The translations under genes and the position numbers were made by a program. The notes below the pieces were generated by a model, which was given only the letters and a program-made list of their open reading frames with translations, was not told the origin of the DNA and searched no databases. Positions 38,652 to 48,589 of a stretch of 64,000 nt of DNA are shown one piece after another. The stretch comes from Symbiodinium natans. Taxonomy: Eukaryota; Sar; Dinophyceae; Suessiales; Symbiodiniaceae. The stretch lies in NCBI GenBank assembly GCA_905221605.1, contig CAJNDS010002723.1, positions 202,001 to 266,000 on the forward strand, given 5' to 3'. Positions within the stretch are counted from its first letter, which is position 1. Every line of letters begins with the position of its first letter.

Positions 38652-39079
38652 CTGGAGTTTGGAGCTCAGGGTACGAAGAAAAAAGACTTGAAGCCTTGGG
38701 CAAAGAATGGATTCTCACCAACAACTATAACTACGACGCACAAAAACGGATTCTTTCGAGCATGCCCACCCTAAAACTAAGGCAGTTTCTGGGATCGGGT
38801 ACTCCAGGGAGGCGGCACTCCACAGGGAATGTCACTTTATGCCTCGTTTTAACGGTCCGGTTGGTATGGGCGGGCTGCAGCAGCGAACATAAGCGATTTG
38901 GGTTCGCCCCGTCGCCCGAAACCGAAAGTGAGGTTGCTTGCCAGACACCCCCAACTGCCTAAAGCTTTGATCCGGGCAAGCCAAGCCTGGGTGACAGAAA
39001 GGTATTGCCTCAAATAGGGGTACCCTTAATCTACCCCCAAAATCCGCCGACCCCGCCTTTGGGGTCGAGCGCCCGGGAA

Positions 39080-40735
39080 GCCCCTTACACGGGAGGTAGT
39101 CCTGACGACCCCCCCCCACCCTTCCCTTCCCCCCCGGCCCCCAAAAAACACTTTTTTCTCCCTTACCCCCCCCCCGACCAGGGACCCCCCCCTCTCGACC
39201 CCCACCCCCACCGCCTCCCCTTCCGCCCCCCGACCAGGGACCCCCCCTCCCGGCCCCAAAAAACTCAAAAAACACTTTTTTTGATTTCTGACCGCCAACC
39301 CACAAAAACGCTCCGTGCGTGCTTGCCCTGCCCTACCCCTACTCCTCCCGAGCCCGAAGTCCACCACCCAAACCCCACCCCCCTCCCCTTCCGCCCCGGA
39401 CCAGGGGACCCCCCCCCCACCCGACGACCTTCCGCCCCCCGACCAGGGATCCGGGCCCCAACAAACTCAAAAACACTTTTTTTGTCGGGCTCAGAACCGA
39501 CGATTTGTGACCGCTAGCCCACAAAAACGCTCCGTGCGTGCTTGCCCTGCCCCTACCCCCTACTCCTCCCAAGCCCGAAGTCCAGCACCCAAACCCGTTC
39601 CTTGCTGGTGGCCCTTCTGCCCACCCCCACCCCCCTGCCCCTACCCCCCACTCCTCCTGAGCTTGGAGTCCACCACCCAAACCCGAAGTCCATCCCTTGC
39701 ACCCCCTACGCAGGCGACCCGGACCCACCCGACCTGTCGACCCCCACCCCCACCCCCTCCCCTTCCGCCCCCCGACCAGGGACCCCCCCCTCCCGGCCCC
39801 AAAAAACTCAAAAACACTTTTTTTGTCGACAATTGACCACCAACCCACAAAAACGCTCCGTGCGTGCTTGCCCTGCCCCACCCCCTACTCCTCCCCAGCC
39901 CGAAGTCCACCACCCAAACCCCCCCCCCTCCCCTTCCGCCCCGGACACACACCCCCCCCCCACCCGGTGGCCCTTACCTTCTGCCCACCTGACCCTTCCC
40001 CAGGCGACCCGGACCCACCCGACCTGTCGACCCCCACCCCCACCCCCTCCCCTTCCGCCCCCCGAAGTTCACCACCGAAACCCGCTTGGAGTCCACCACC
40101 CAAACCCGAAGTCCATCCCTTGCACCCCCTACGCCCTCGATCCCCGACAGGCGACCCGGACCCACCCGACCTGTCGACCCCCACCCCCACCCCCTCCCCT
40201 TCCGCCTTCTGACCGCCAACCCACAAAAACGCTCCGTGCGTGCTTGCCCTGCCCCTACCCCCTGCTCCTCCCGAGCCCGAAGTCCACCACCCAAACCCCA
40301 CCCCCCTCCCCTTCCGCCCCGGACCAGGGGACCCCCCCCCCACCCGACCCCCGACCAGGGATTCCCCCTCCGCCCCAACAAGGTGGTGGCCGCTAGCCCA
40401 CAAAAACGCTCCGTGCGTGCTTGCCCTGCCCCTACCCCCTACTCCTCCCAAGCCGAACCCCGGGGTCCCTCCCTTGCACCCCCTGCGCACCGACCCCCCG
40501 ACCAAGCGACCCGGACCCACCCGACCTGTCGACCCCCACCCCCACCCCCTCCCCTTCCGCCCCCCGACCAGGGACCCCCCCCCTCCCGGCCCCAAAAAAC
40601 TCAAAAACACTTTTTTTGTCCCTTTCAGAACCGACGATTTTGACCGCCAACCCACAAAAACGCTCCGTGCGTGCTTGCCCTGCCCCTACCCCCTACTCCT
40701 CCCGAGCCCGAAGTCCACCACCCAAACCGAGAAGC
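39080..40735. repeat. C-rich composite satellite
   Basis: The module CGCTCCGTGCGTGCTTGCCC occurs six times (near 39309, 39528, 39854, 40230, 40407 and 40660), each preceded by CCCACAAAAA. It alternates with CCGAAGTCCACCACCCAAAC, CGACCTGTCGACCCCCAC, CCCCCCGACCAGGGACCC and CTCAAAAACACTTTTTTTG modules in varying order. The plus strand is overwhelmingly C, the minus G. Pro-rich plus frames and Gly-rich minus frames span it, but the repeat explains them. Confidence 0.93.
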
Positions 40736-41226
40736 GCCCTACTAGCCTGCGATGCTTAGAGAAACTCAATGCGTAAAGGGAATGTGCCAAACAGCTATGA
40801 GTCAACGAAGGGGCCGACCCCACACGCGCACCGACCCCCCGGTTCCACGGGGGTCGGCGGCAGCGGCTTTAGCCCTTAAATCGGGCAGCGCGAGGTCCCC
40901 AAAGGACCGAGCAAATGCGGACCTTTTAGCCCGGGTCGTCCCGGGAATAGCCTTGCTGGCCTCTGGCCTTCTGCGAAGCAGAATTAGGCCGGACGCCAGT
41001 GCCGCCGACCCCCGCGTGCCGCCGGTGAACGGTTTTTTTTTCGTGGTTTTTTGCGTCACCACGGCGGCCCCCAGAGGGCGGCATCAGCGGGTCCAGCCCG
41101 GGACCCCCAGGCGCGCATCAGGAGCATCAGCGGCTCCCGGGGCGGGACCGCGGGGGGGCAGCAGGAGCATGATGCCCCCCAAAGGGCGGGCATAAGCGAC
41201 GTGTCTAAGCCCGGGGCTAGGAAAAA

Positions 41227-41395
41227 GGGAGTTTAGGGGCCTTATAAAGTGCTTAGAAACGTTAAGGCAGTCTCGGAGCCTCAAACGCTTAGAGATTTGA
41301 AGGGAGTTTAGGGGCCTGAAAATGCTTAGAAACTTAACGCTTAGAGATTTTAAGGGAGTTTAGGGGCCTCAACATGCTTAGAAACTGCTCGCCCC
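41227..41395. repeat. Tandem repeat of about 60 bp, three copies
   Basis: GGGAGTTTAGGGGCCT recurs near 41229, 41300 and 41354, each followed by ATGCTTAGAAAC (or a variant) and GCTTAGAGATTT. Confidence 0.85.
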
Positions 41396-41458
41396 GGGCT
41401 TCTGCGTGCGCTGCCCGCCCATGGGCGCAGCCCCTTAAAATAATATAATCCTTTTTGT

Positions 41459-41485
41459 ACCCCCCCCCCCCCAAAAAAAAAAAAG
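41459..41485. repeat. Poly-C then poly-A tract
   Basis: About 14 C followed by about 12 A. Confidence 0.9.
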
Positions 41486-41921
41486 GGCACCCCGGAAAGC
41501 CCCACATGTAGGCTCATCTTATAGGCTTCCGATGGGCGAAAAGGAGTGGTGGACCGGCCCGAAGGCCCTGACGACAGCGGCTGGTCTGGCAGCTTGAGGG
41601 TTGTCAGACGTGGGCACCCCTTTTGCATGGCCCTCACTTGCTTATGGATTGCTCTGCACACGCTGGCCCTTCTGCATAGAAGCAAAGGGGAGCAACGGAC
41701 TCGCGATTAGGGTTTAGGAGCTTGGGACAACACTTGCGATGTCCCAAGCTTTGCCGACTGAAGTTTTGGAGCCAACCTTTTTCTGAACCCTTGGTGCGGG
41801 GCTGTAGATTATCACTCAGCCAACTCAGCTATTCACCTAGCCAGGGTCTCCTGAGGGGCTCTTCAGTGGGGTCACCTGGCCTAAGTCTTCTACTCCCACA
41901 GAATCCACTGGATATCACAGC

Positions 41922-42781
41922 CTTGTCTGGCAGAGGTCTGGCTCCCAGGGCCGCTTCGAAAAGGCTGTAGGGGGCTCCGAGGTTCTCCAACAGCACATCC
42001 ACGGGGAAGAGACCCCCGGGTGCGAACCGCCCCACGCACCCGTGGCTGCCGTGGCGCATGCAACGGACCAGCGTCCGTTGCATGTCTTCCACGGCGCTCA
42101 TCTCCTTCGAGCCGCCCTTCTTCCCTTTTTTCTCCTCTATTTCCACCACCCATCGCGGCACGGGGACATCAATAGACATCAACTGGAAATACCTGTGCCC
42201 TCTTTGCAACATTTCCGACCAGCAAGGTGGCTGTGTTCCCTGCACAGGTGTGCTGCACTTGCTTGAGCAACCCACTGCGAGGGATGGGGAGTGGCTGAGG
42301 ACAGGTGGACAGATGAAGTGTTGGGAGTGGCCTTGGCAAGGGGGAGAGAGGCCGTAAACTGCAAGATCCTCAAAAGGGTATGGAACGTATGTGCCTCCGA
42401 GTTTGCTTCCATTGCTTCGTGGCCGATGGTAGGTCCGAAGGCCTTCAGAAAAATACGTTTACCCCTGCGTTCTTACGCCAACATCCTGAAGCGACAAACC
42501 CTAACCCTAAACCCTAAACCCGAAACCCTAAACCCTAAACCCGAGCCCCAAAGCCGACTCGTAGAATCCCTTCCGCCTCGCCGCCAACGCGCTGTTGCAG
42601 CGAGATCGCGGGGTCGCCTTCTTCCTGATCCGGGTTTGGGGCCCCAAGGTTCACTCATGACATTCATGTACAGTAGCATACAAGGCCTTCATGAAAGAAC
42701 TTTCTCTCCAGCGCTGGTGACCCGCGCTGCCTTCTTCGTCTCATCCGCCTCGGCCGACGCCTGCAGCAGGGGCTCCGCCGA
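41922..42781 (-). CDS. Candidate gene, several exons; possible Tpt1/KptA-like region
   Basis: Exon 42722-42781: TTCAG acceptor, SAEPLLQASAEADETKKAAR, GT donor. Exon 42577-42624: ATCAG acceptor, EEGDPAISLQQRVGGE, GC donor, joined in phase 0. Exon up to 42274 (CGCAG acceptor) or 42182, down to 41922: reads MSIDVPVPRWVVEIEEKKG, KEMSAVEDMQRTLVRCMRHG, then GRFAPGGLFPVDVLLENLG and YSLFEAALGARPLPDK before a GC donor. LVRxxRHGSHG...PGGxxPVDxLLExL recalls the winged-helix start of RNA 2'-phosphotransferase (Tpt1/KptA), but the NAD-binding part is not visible, so this is a guess. A telomere-type block lies in the intron after 42577. A middle exon (AFGPTIGHEAMEANSE) is possible near 42400. Confidence 0.5.
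42496..42542 (-). repeat. Telomere-type block in a candidate intron
   Basis: CCCTAAA units on plus; in minus sense TTTAGGG starts about 35 bp after the candidate GC donor at 42576. Confidence 0.9.
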
Positions 42782-42830
42782 CTGAACATGAACTCTTCCT
42801 TAAGGCGCACCGCTGATCCGCCTCCATCAG

Positions 42831-43518
42831 ATTCAACTGGCCTGTGCGCTTCACACCACAATCCCCAAAAGCCTAGACCCAAATGAGCTGCAGGCCATGC
42901 AGACCCCAACAAAAAACAAACAACCGCGAAAAGGTTTGAAGGCTTGAGAACGGTTCATGCGCTCTTGCCAGCGCTCTTCGCAGAGGCTCGGACCCAACGC
43001 ATGAAGCGGTGAACTGTCATTCCAGGTTTCGGGCCAAAACTCAAAGCCTGAAACACAAATTTTATCTAGAGTCGTCGCAAGCAACCGAAAGGCTCCAGCC
43101 CTAAACCCTAAACCCTAACCCCTAAACCCTACAATCTAGCACCCTGAGCCGACAAAATGTTCCAAACCCAGCCCCTTGAAGCTTTCGCCTGGGGCTCGGG
43201 TCGGTCCCAGCTTGAAGTCTTCGAGGGTCGATGCCAATAGTACCAGAGGCCTGTCCACGTAATGACAACATGATTGTTCATATCCTCTTAAGGTGTATAT
43301 AAAGAAAAATTAAAAAAGAATTCCCAAGGGGGATTATAGTATCCAGGAGGGCTTTGCAGCTTAGCAGGGTTTGGGCTCAGCATTTTCTGCGGACTTCGCA
43401 TCTTCAGTTGCGCACAGCCCAAACCCTTAACCCTAAACCCTAAGGGATTGCAGGTGAGCTCCGGTCTCCATTCTTTAGAGGCAGCGTGCATATGGGCCCC
43501 AAACCTGTTGAACCTTGA
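42831..43518 (+). CDS. Candidate gene, terminal exons
   Basis: Exon 43149-43226: CCTGAG acceptor, DKMFQTQPLEAFAWGSGR and SQLEVFE, GT donor. Exon 43454-43518: ATTGCAG acceptor, completes Gly and reads ELRSPFFRGSVHMGPKPVEP to a TGA. The two join in phase. An upstream exon 42831-42893 (IQLACALHTTIPKSLDPNEL, GC donor) is exon-like but needs another exon for phase. A telomere-type block (43099-43130) precedes the 43149 acceptor. Family unknown. Confidence 0.42.
43099..43130 (-). repeat. Telomere-type block
   Basis: Four CCCTAAA-type units on plus, ending 18 bp before the candidate acceptor at 43148. Confidence 0.88.
43420..43443 (-). repeat. Short telomere-type block
   Basis: AACCCTTAACCCTAAACCC, ten bp before the candidate acceptor at 43453. 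Confidence 0.7.
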
Positions 43519-43519
43519 C

Positions 43520-45210
43520 GCATGATTCGTGACTCTGGAGCACCCCGTGCACTTTCCGCACTTACGCCTGTAACGAAGGACAGTGACTGGGAACCATGGA
43601 AGCACAGCTACCTACCAAGACACGCTGGGACACCCACTAACCTTTTTTGGCGTTTGTATGCCAACCCGCTTAGGGCTTGTGGAAAGGGAAGAGGAAGCAA
43701 TCGGAATGGTAAAAAGTTCAAGGGCATGATCACCCAGGAAAGCAAATGGATCCCAACCCTGATCGCGGACCTCGCTCCACATCCAAGACCTCCAGGGTGG
43801 TTTTGATCAAAACGCGCATTGCAACGGGTACCAACGTGGGCCTCGAGCTTGGGGGGCACAGTAGTGGGAAAAGCTTGGGGTCTAATTCGGTCGCCAAGGC
43901 TGCTCACGGCTCGATTTGTTGTGCCATACCAGCTGCACCAAGCTCTACAAGAATCTAGAAGGTTGCCAGCGATTTTTACACCACACGCTTCTCAAACAGA
44001 AGTTGCAAACGGTCGCACGTACAGCTTCCAAGCCAACCACGCCAACCGATGTTCAGGCCCCGACTGCGCATCACATTCTTGGAAGCAAAACCCTTGAAAC
44101 CGCTTCTGAACGCCGAGAGCTTTTCTCCTCAATTCCTGCCTCATGTTGGGATCAGGGATTGCAAGCCATAGGTGCAAAGGCTATGCGATGCGAAATTTTG
44201 CTATACAAGATGGGGACATCCTGCTGTCCACACAACACTTAGGTTTCACATGCCCGCACTATAAACACCAAGTTTCTGCAACTTCGCGGTTTGCTTAGGG
44301 CTTTCAGGCTTCAGGGTGCTGCGGCCCTCCGCTACCCTGAGCAGACACTCCAAACGGTCCAAACTTCTACCGCCATAGACACTTCAGCCGTCCTGAATAC
44401 CTCGGACACCTTGATGATGATTCCGGATGTATGGGGCTTGCGATTTGTTTAAAAGTCAAAGGCATCAGGCGCAATGTGAATCCAACAGTGGGGGGCCTCA
44501 GAAGAGTTAAGGGGTCGAACCCTCGAACGGCATGACATGGCCCAGCCTTCTCCCAGCCCTGCAGGCAATCGGCGTTTTCGGGTCTGGGATTGTTGGATTT
44601 GAGGGGTGAAGAGTCATGATGCAACAGCACGTTTCTTGAAGGACATCTGTACGTCAGGATCTCTGCTGCAAAAGCTTTGACTGCAGAAATGGTAGACAGA
44701 GATCCCTGATTGAAATGGCTCGCACTGAATACTTGAGGTGGAGTTGCCAACGTACTCGTGCAAGTAGCGACGTTTTCGTAGCCGTGCCGACCACTGCAAC
44801 TCTGTGAAGGTTGATAAACGTCCAAATATCAAACTGCGAAGGCATCCTCAAAGGAGTCCGACGTCCCCGGACGTGTGACTCCCTGCCCCATGCCTAAGAG
44901 TCAATGCCGCAGCCCGCACCCCGGTATCCCAAACATTCAAAAGCTTCAGGCAGGCCTGGAAGCAGCCAGCATACAACCACAATGCAACCCCCCGCGACTG
45001 CGTGAGGGAACTTTTCGTGCCTGAAAAACGTGTCACTCTGTCAGAGACGCCAACATGTGCTGCAGCCCTAGAGCGTAATCATGTCGGTTGGACCTGGTCC
45101 AGTTTAAGTTTTTGAGTGTCTCTCCTTCTGGGTCCTTCGATCTACCTCGGGTTGGGTTAAAAGCATTGTGGCTGTATGCTGGCTGGTTCCTGCAACGTGT
45201 AAACCGACGC
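43520..45210. other. Long open frames but no confident gene
   Basis: A 108-codon plus frame (43916-44242) and a 152-codon minus frame (44367-44825) are open. Neither shows a domain or clear codon bias. Confidence 0.35.
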
Positions 45211-45219
45211 GAAGACCGA

Positions 45220-45251
45220 CCCTAAACCCTAAACCCTAAACCCCAAACCCC
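45220..45251 (-). repeat. Telomere-type block, left arm of an inverted pair
   Basis: CCCTAAA units on plus, facing the TTTAGGG block at 45384-45444. Confidence 0.9.
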
Positions 45252-45284
45252 GTTTCCCAGCGTTTCGAGACTGTCCAAACTCGC

Positions 45285-45347
45285 CTCGGGAAGATCCTCT
45301 TCCTCCGCCTCCTCCTCTCCGTCCCGGGGCGGGGTCCAGCGCGACTC
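45285..45347 (-). CDS. Candidate acidic exon between inverted telomere-type blocks
   Basis: On minus, ACCACAG precedes ESRWTPPRDGEEEAEEEDLP and a GC donor after GAG. The frame can extend as ASLDSLETLGNG to a GT inside GGGGTTTGGGG at the edge of the repeat. CCCTAAA (transcript sense) lies upstream and TTTAGGG downstream. Confidence 0.42.
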
Positions 45348-45383
45348 CTGTGGTTTTCCGGTTCACTCTTTGAGGGTTTTCAT

Positions 45384-45444
45384 AGGGTTTGGGGTTTAGG
45401 GTTTAGGGTTTAGGGTTTAGGGTTTAGGGTTTAGGGTTTAGGGG
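45384..45444 (+). repeat. Telomere-type block, right arm of an inverted pair
   Basis: TTTAGGG units on plus, about 130 bp from the opposite-facing block at 45220-45251. Confidence 0.93.
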
Positions 45445-46703
45445 GTCAGGGGTAGGTTGGGACTAAGCTAAGTGCTTTGCACACCTCTGAGCATTGGTTG
45501 GGTCACTCCCTCAGTTCGGTTCACGGCCCATGTGTGGCAGTTTATCACGAGAACTGCGAATTCTTTGCGAAGAGCCGAGGGTTGAAGGAGCCTGAGATCG
45601 GTTCTCTTCCGCATGGCTGCTTTGGGTGTGGAGAGGAGCCTGACTCTCCTCGCGCGCTCAACCGGATTGCACCAGGCACGACAAACCCTGAAACTACCCT
45701 GCGTCCTGAAGGGGCCTGCCAAAAATCCTGGACCCTGGGAGGCCCTGAAAGACCACCATAGGCCTAGGTGTTGAAACAGGCCTTGGTTGACCGATTCCAG
45801 AAATACCTCGGCAGGCTAAGCGTTCATGTCAGTGTTGTCCGAGCTCCCCTCTTCTTGTCTCTTGTCTATCATGCACCGGGGATTTCGATAAAGGTTGGCG
45901 GAGCCTCTGGCCTTCCAGAAGGTAGCAGCATGTCAAAAAAGTTATGTGAAAGTCTTCGGGTTTGAGGTTGGGTCAGGTTGCTGAGGGCTTGGGGTCCGGC
46001 AACTCAAGTGCTGGGTCGGAAACCAAAAGGCGCAAGCTTCGCTAAACCCAGGAGCATAGAGTCATAGAGCATCAGCATTGGCAGTTTTGGGAAAGCTGAT
46101 GGGTGGAGCCTGTGGCTCAGAAAGCTCGGTGTGGCTATGTAGGGCCTGAACGGCAGGATGGAGTGAACTGATCTGAATTTGATCGAGAATCCATGCAGCC
46201 ATAGATCTTATCCTCTAGGTCTCTCAAATGCTGTCCACCACTGGAATCCTTCCGATACTGAGATGCAGCCCAAGAACCACTCTTGATGCTCTTCACTCCA
46301 GACTCGCCTCGAATACCATTCACGGTGGCGTTCTAGGTTGGGCTGAAACGTTGGAAGTTGAGCACGAGCACTTCTATGTGCATGTGCTGCATGTGGAACT
46401 CTCATGCAGCCACGCTCTTGATGAAGCCCTTCATGAAAACCGACCACGCAACTGACTCCCTAGCGACGGCTGCGAATGACTGGAATCGCCGGGGTGCTTC
46501 CAGCCCATGGGCAAGGAGTCATCCTTCCGAGCCGCACAGGAAGCCAAATCCAGGACACCGAAGAAGATTCACCGGTTTTGGGATCAGGCGTTCGACGAAA
46601 GCGTCGATGTTCCTTCGACTCCATCTGGGACGGTGTCGCAACCCTCTGAAGTCTGAAGCCCCTGAACTCTGAAGCGTCCCTGAAGCTGCTAAGCCTCGAT
46701 GAC

Positions 46704-46776
46704 CCTTGTAACCCCTCCACGTGTGCCCGAAACACCGCCACCTCCTCCTTCACGGAGTTTAGGCCCACCTCGAGCG
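46704..46776 (-). CDS. Candidate 73-nt exon, helical
   Basis: GCTGAG acceptor, peptide LEVGLNSVKEEVAVFRAHVE, GT donor (GGGTCATC). Strong codon bias and a coiled-coil-like heptad pattern. Family unknown. Confidence 0.42.
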
Positions 46777-47139
46777 CTCAGCTTGAGAGAGGGGGGGGGG
46801 GATGGATTGAGCCATGAAAGATGTTCGGGTTTCAGGCTTGCCAGGTGCTACTTCCTTGGTGCCCAGGATTTACCCATGCTGGACGGCTGTGATCATGGAG
46901 TTGTCGAAACGATGCTTTTCCTCAACCACCTCCGTCAGGGCCTGAGCCATATGTCTTAATCACCTGGTCCAAAGGCAAGAGAAGCCCGCCTCAAGCCTAA
47001 TACAAGCGGCCATGTCCCAACCTAGAGAGCTACGTGAAACTGAAAGTCCGGATCTGAGGTGACAGACTCGATTTCCGATGGCGGACAATGCACCAAGTCC
47101 GTTGACAAGCTACGGCCAACAGCGCAAGACTTGAGTTCT

Positions 47140-47279
47140 TAGGGTTTAGGGTTTAGGGTTTAGGGTTTAGGGTTTAGGGTTTAGGGTTTAGGGTTTAGGG
47201 TTTAGGGTTTAGGGTTTAGGGTTTGGGGTTTGGGGTTTGGGGTTTAGGGCTTTACGGTTCAAGGTTTAGGGTTTAGGGT
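47140..47279 (+). repeat. Telomere-type array
   Basis: About 20 units of TTTAGGG, with TTTGGGG variants and decay at the right end. It is the longest block in the right half of the window. Confidence 0.96.
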
Positions 47280-47431
47280 CTTGAGCCAACCTGACCACCC
47301 ATGGACCATGTGACCCGCCTCGGGGGGCCCAGGCAGCAGCTCGCAGTCGGCTGCGCCAAGGCCCTCAGGCATGAGCCCAAGTCTTAAGCACCGAAGCACT
47401 GAATTCCTTCAAGAGACACCAGGAGAAAAAA

Positions 47432-47612
47432 AAAACACACACACACACACAGCCTAGCATGGCCTAGCACAGCCTAGCATAGCGTAGCATAGCGTAGCAT
47501 GGCGTAGCATGGCAACAGCGTGGCACAGCGTGGCACAGCGTGGCACAGCGTGGCACAGCGTGGCACAGCGTGGCACAGCGTGGCACAGCGTGGCACAGCG
47601 TGGCACAGAGTA
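47432..47612. repeat. CA run and TGGCACAGCG decamer array
   Basis: A short A/CA run at 47432-47451, AGCCTAGCAT/AGCGTAGCAT units, then about nine copies of TGGCACAGCG. Confidence 0.93.
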
Positions 47613-47723
47613 GCCTATGCACCTTGGGAATCCCCTGAGCACTGCACAAGCTTCTCCATCATAACCTCTGTTACTCATTGACCCTCCCGTCACCATGTTT
47701 CGAGATCGGTTCAAGCCCGGCAG

Positions 47724-47824
47724 TCAGAATCACAAGACGCCTTGGGATCTTGATACAGCACGAACTCCATCTCCGTGTTCACATCCGGCTCAACGACAGG
47801 ATTCCTCGGGAAAGGCATTTCAAG
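47724..47824 (+). CDS. Candidate 101-nt exon, basic amphipathic
   Basis: CGGCAG acceptor, 33 codons reading RITRRLGILIQHELHLRVHI then RLNDRIPRERHFK, and a consensus donor (AAG|GTAGGA). A second plus frame is also open here, so the product is uncertain. Confidence 0.42.
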
Positions 47825-48138
47825 GTAGGAGGTACAAGGACCGCTCAAGCAGCCGAAGCCGGAAACCCTCGAAGACTTCGAGCTCTGAAGCCCCCAGCGG
47901 ATAATACAGGCCTTGCTACGCCAAAAGCACTCGAACCACCGCTCGGATCGATGAGAAAACTAACGAAGTTCTGAACAAGCCGAATTTGCCCAATCATATC
48001 AAGCAAACCCAGACCTTGAGACCCCTCTCAAGAGCAACGAAGCTCCTGAGGTCTTGCCGGTTCAGGTAGATCCGATTTCGTGGCACTTCCAGGGGCTGTA
48101 AGTCCTCTCGCGCGTGGCAAGTGGTGTTCTTCTGGCTG

Positions 48139-48360
48139 TTAAGCAAGGGCGTTTTGCAAACTTCGGGCGAAACAATGCCAGGCATGGAGCTCCTCCAGAG
48201 GTCTGATCCAGCCATAAGTGCCCAGCCATTCCAGCAGCCTCCCGCGGACGCGCCTTTCCTCGGAGTTTGGGGCTTTCTGGTCTACAGGCTTCTGGAAATA
48301 GGCAATCCCCAGTGTCCCAAGAACATATAAACTCGCAACTCCAGCAATAGCAAGCACTGC
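48139..48360 (-). CDS. Candidate terminal exon with a membrane helix
   Basis: TTTGCACAG acceptor, 73 codons and a stop at 48139-48141. It starts AVLAIAGVASLYVLGTLGIA (one transmembrane helix), then YFQKPVDQKAPNSEERRV and LLEWLGTYGWIRPLEELHAW. A small single-span membrane protein tail is likely; a mitochondrial or plastid inner-membrane subunit would fit but is only a guess. Confidence 0.5.
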   Translation of the reverse strand, partial: AVLAIAGVASLYVLGTLGIAYFQKPVDQKAPNSEERRVRGRLLEWLGTYGWIRPLEELHAWHCFARSLQNALA

Positions 48361-48530
48361 CTGTGCAAAGGAGCACTTGTGCTCCAATCGTGAACCACGT
48401 AACCGCACACATGCCGGAGCACGAATGCAAGCACTGGACCCCAAAAAGCAAAAAGTACCCCGTCGTGTCAAGCACGTTTGGCTACCCAGACTTGAAAGCC
48501 CAGACTTGAAAGCCGTCCGGGAAACACACT

Positions 48531-48584
48531 AAACCCTAAACCCTAAACCCTGAACCCTAAACCCCAAACCCACAAACCTAAACC
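48531..48584 (-). repeat. Telomere-type block
   Basis: CCCTAAA units on plus with CCCTGAA and CCCCAAA variants. Confidence 0.9.
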
Positions 48585-48589
48585 CCCAT

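Noticed and set aside
39005-40776. Proline-rich (plus) and glycine-rich (minus) ORFs up to 284 codons
   Set aside because: Explained by the C-rich satellite; frames drift between modules and no domain is present.
46208-46455. Gene on either strand at 46.2-46.4 kb
   Set aside because: Protein-like frames are open on both strands over the same bases, with no splice or codon evidence to choose.
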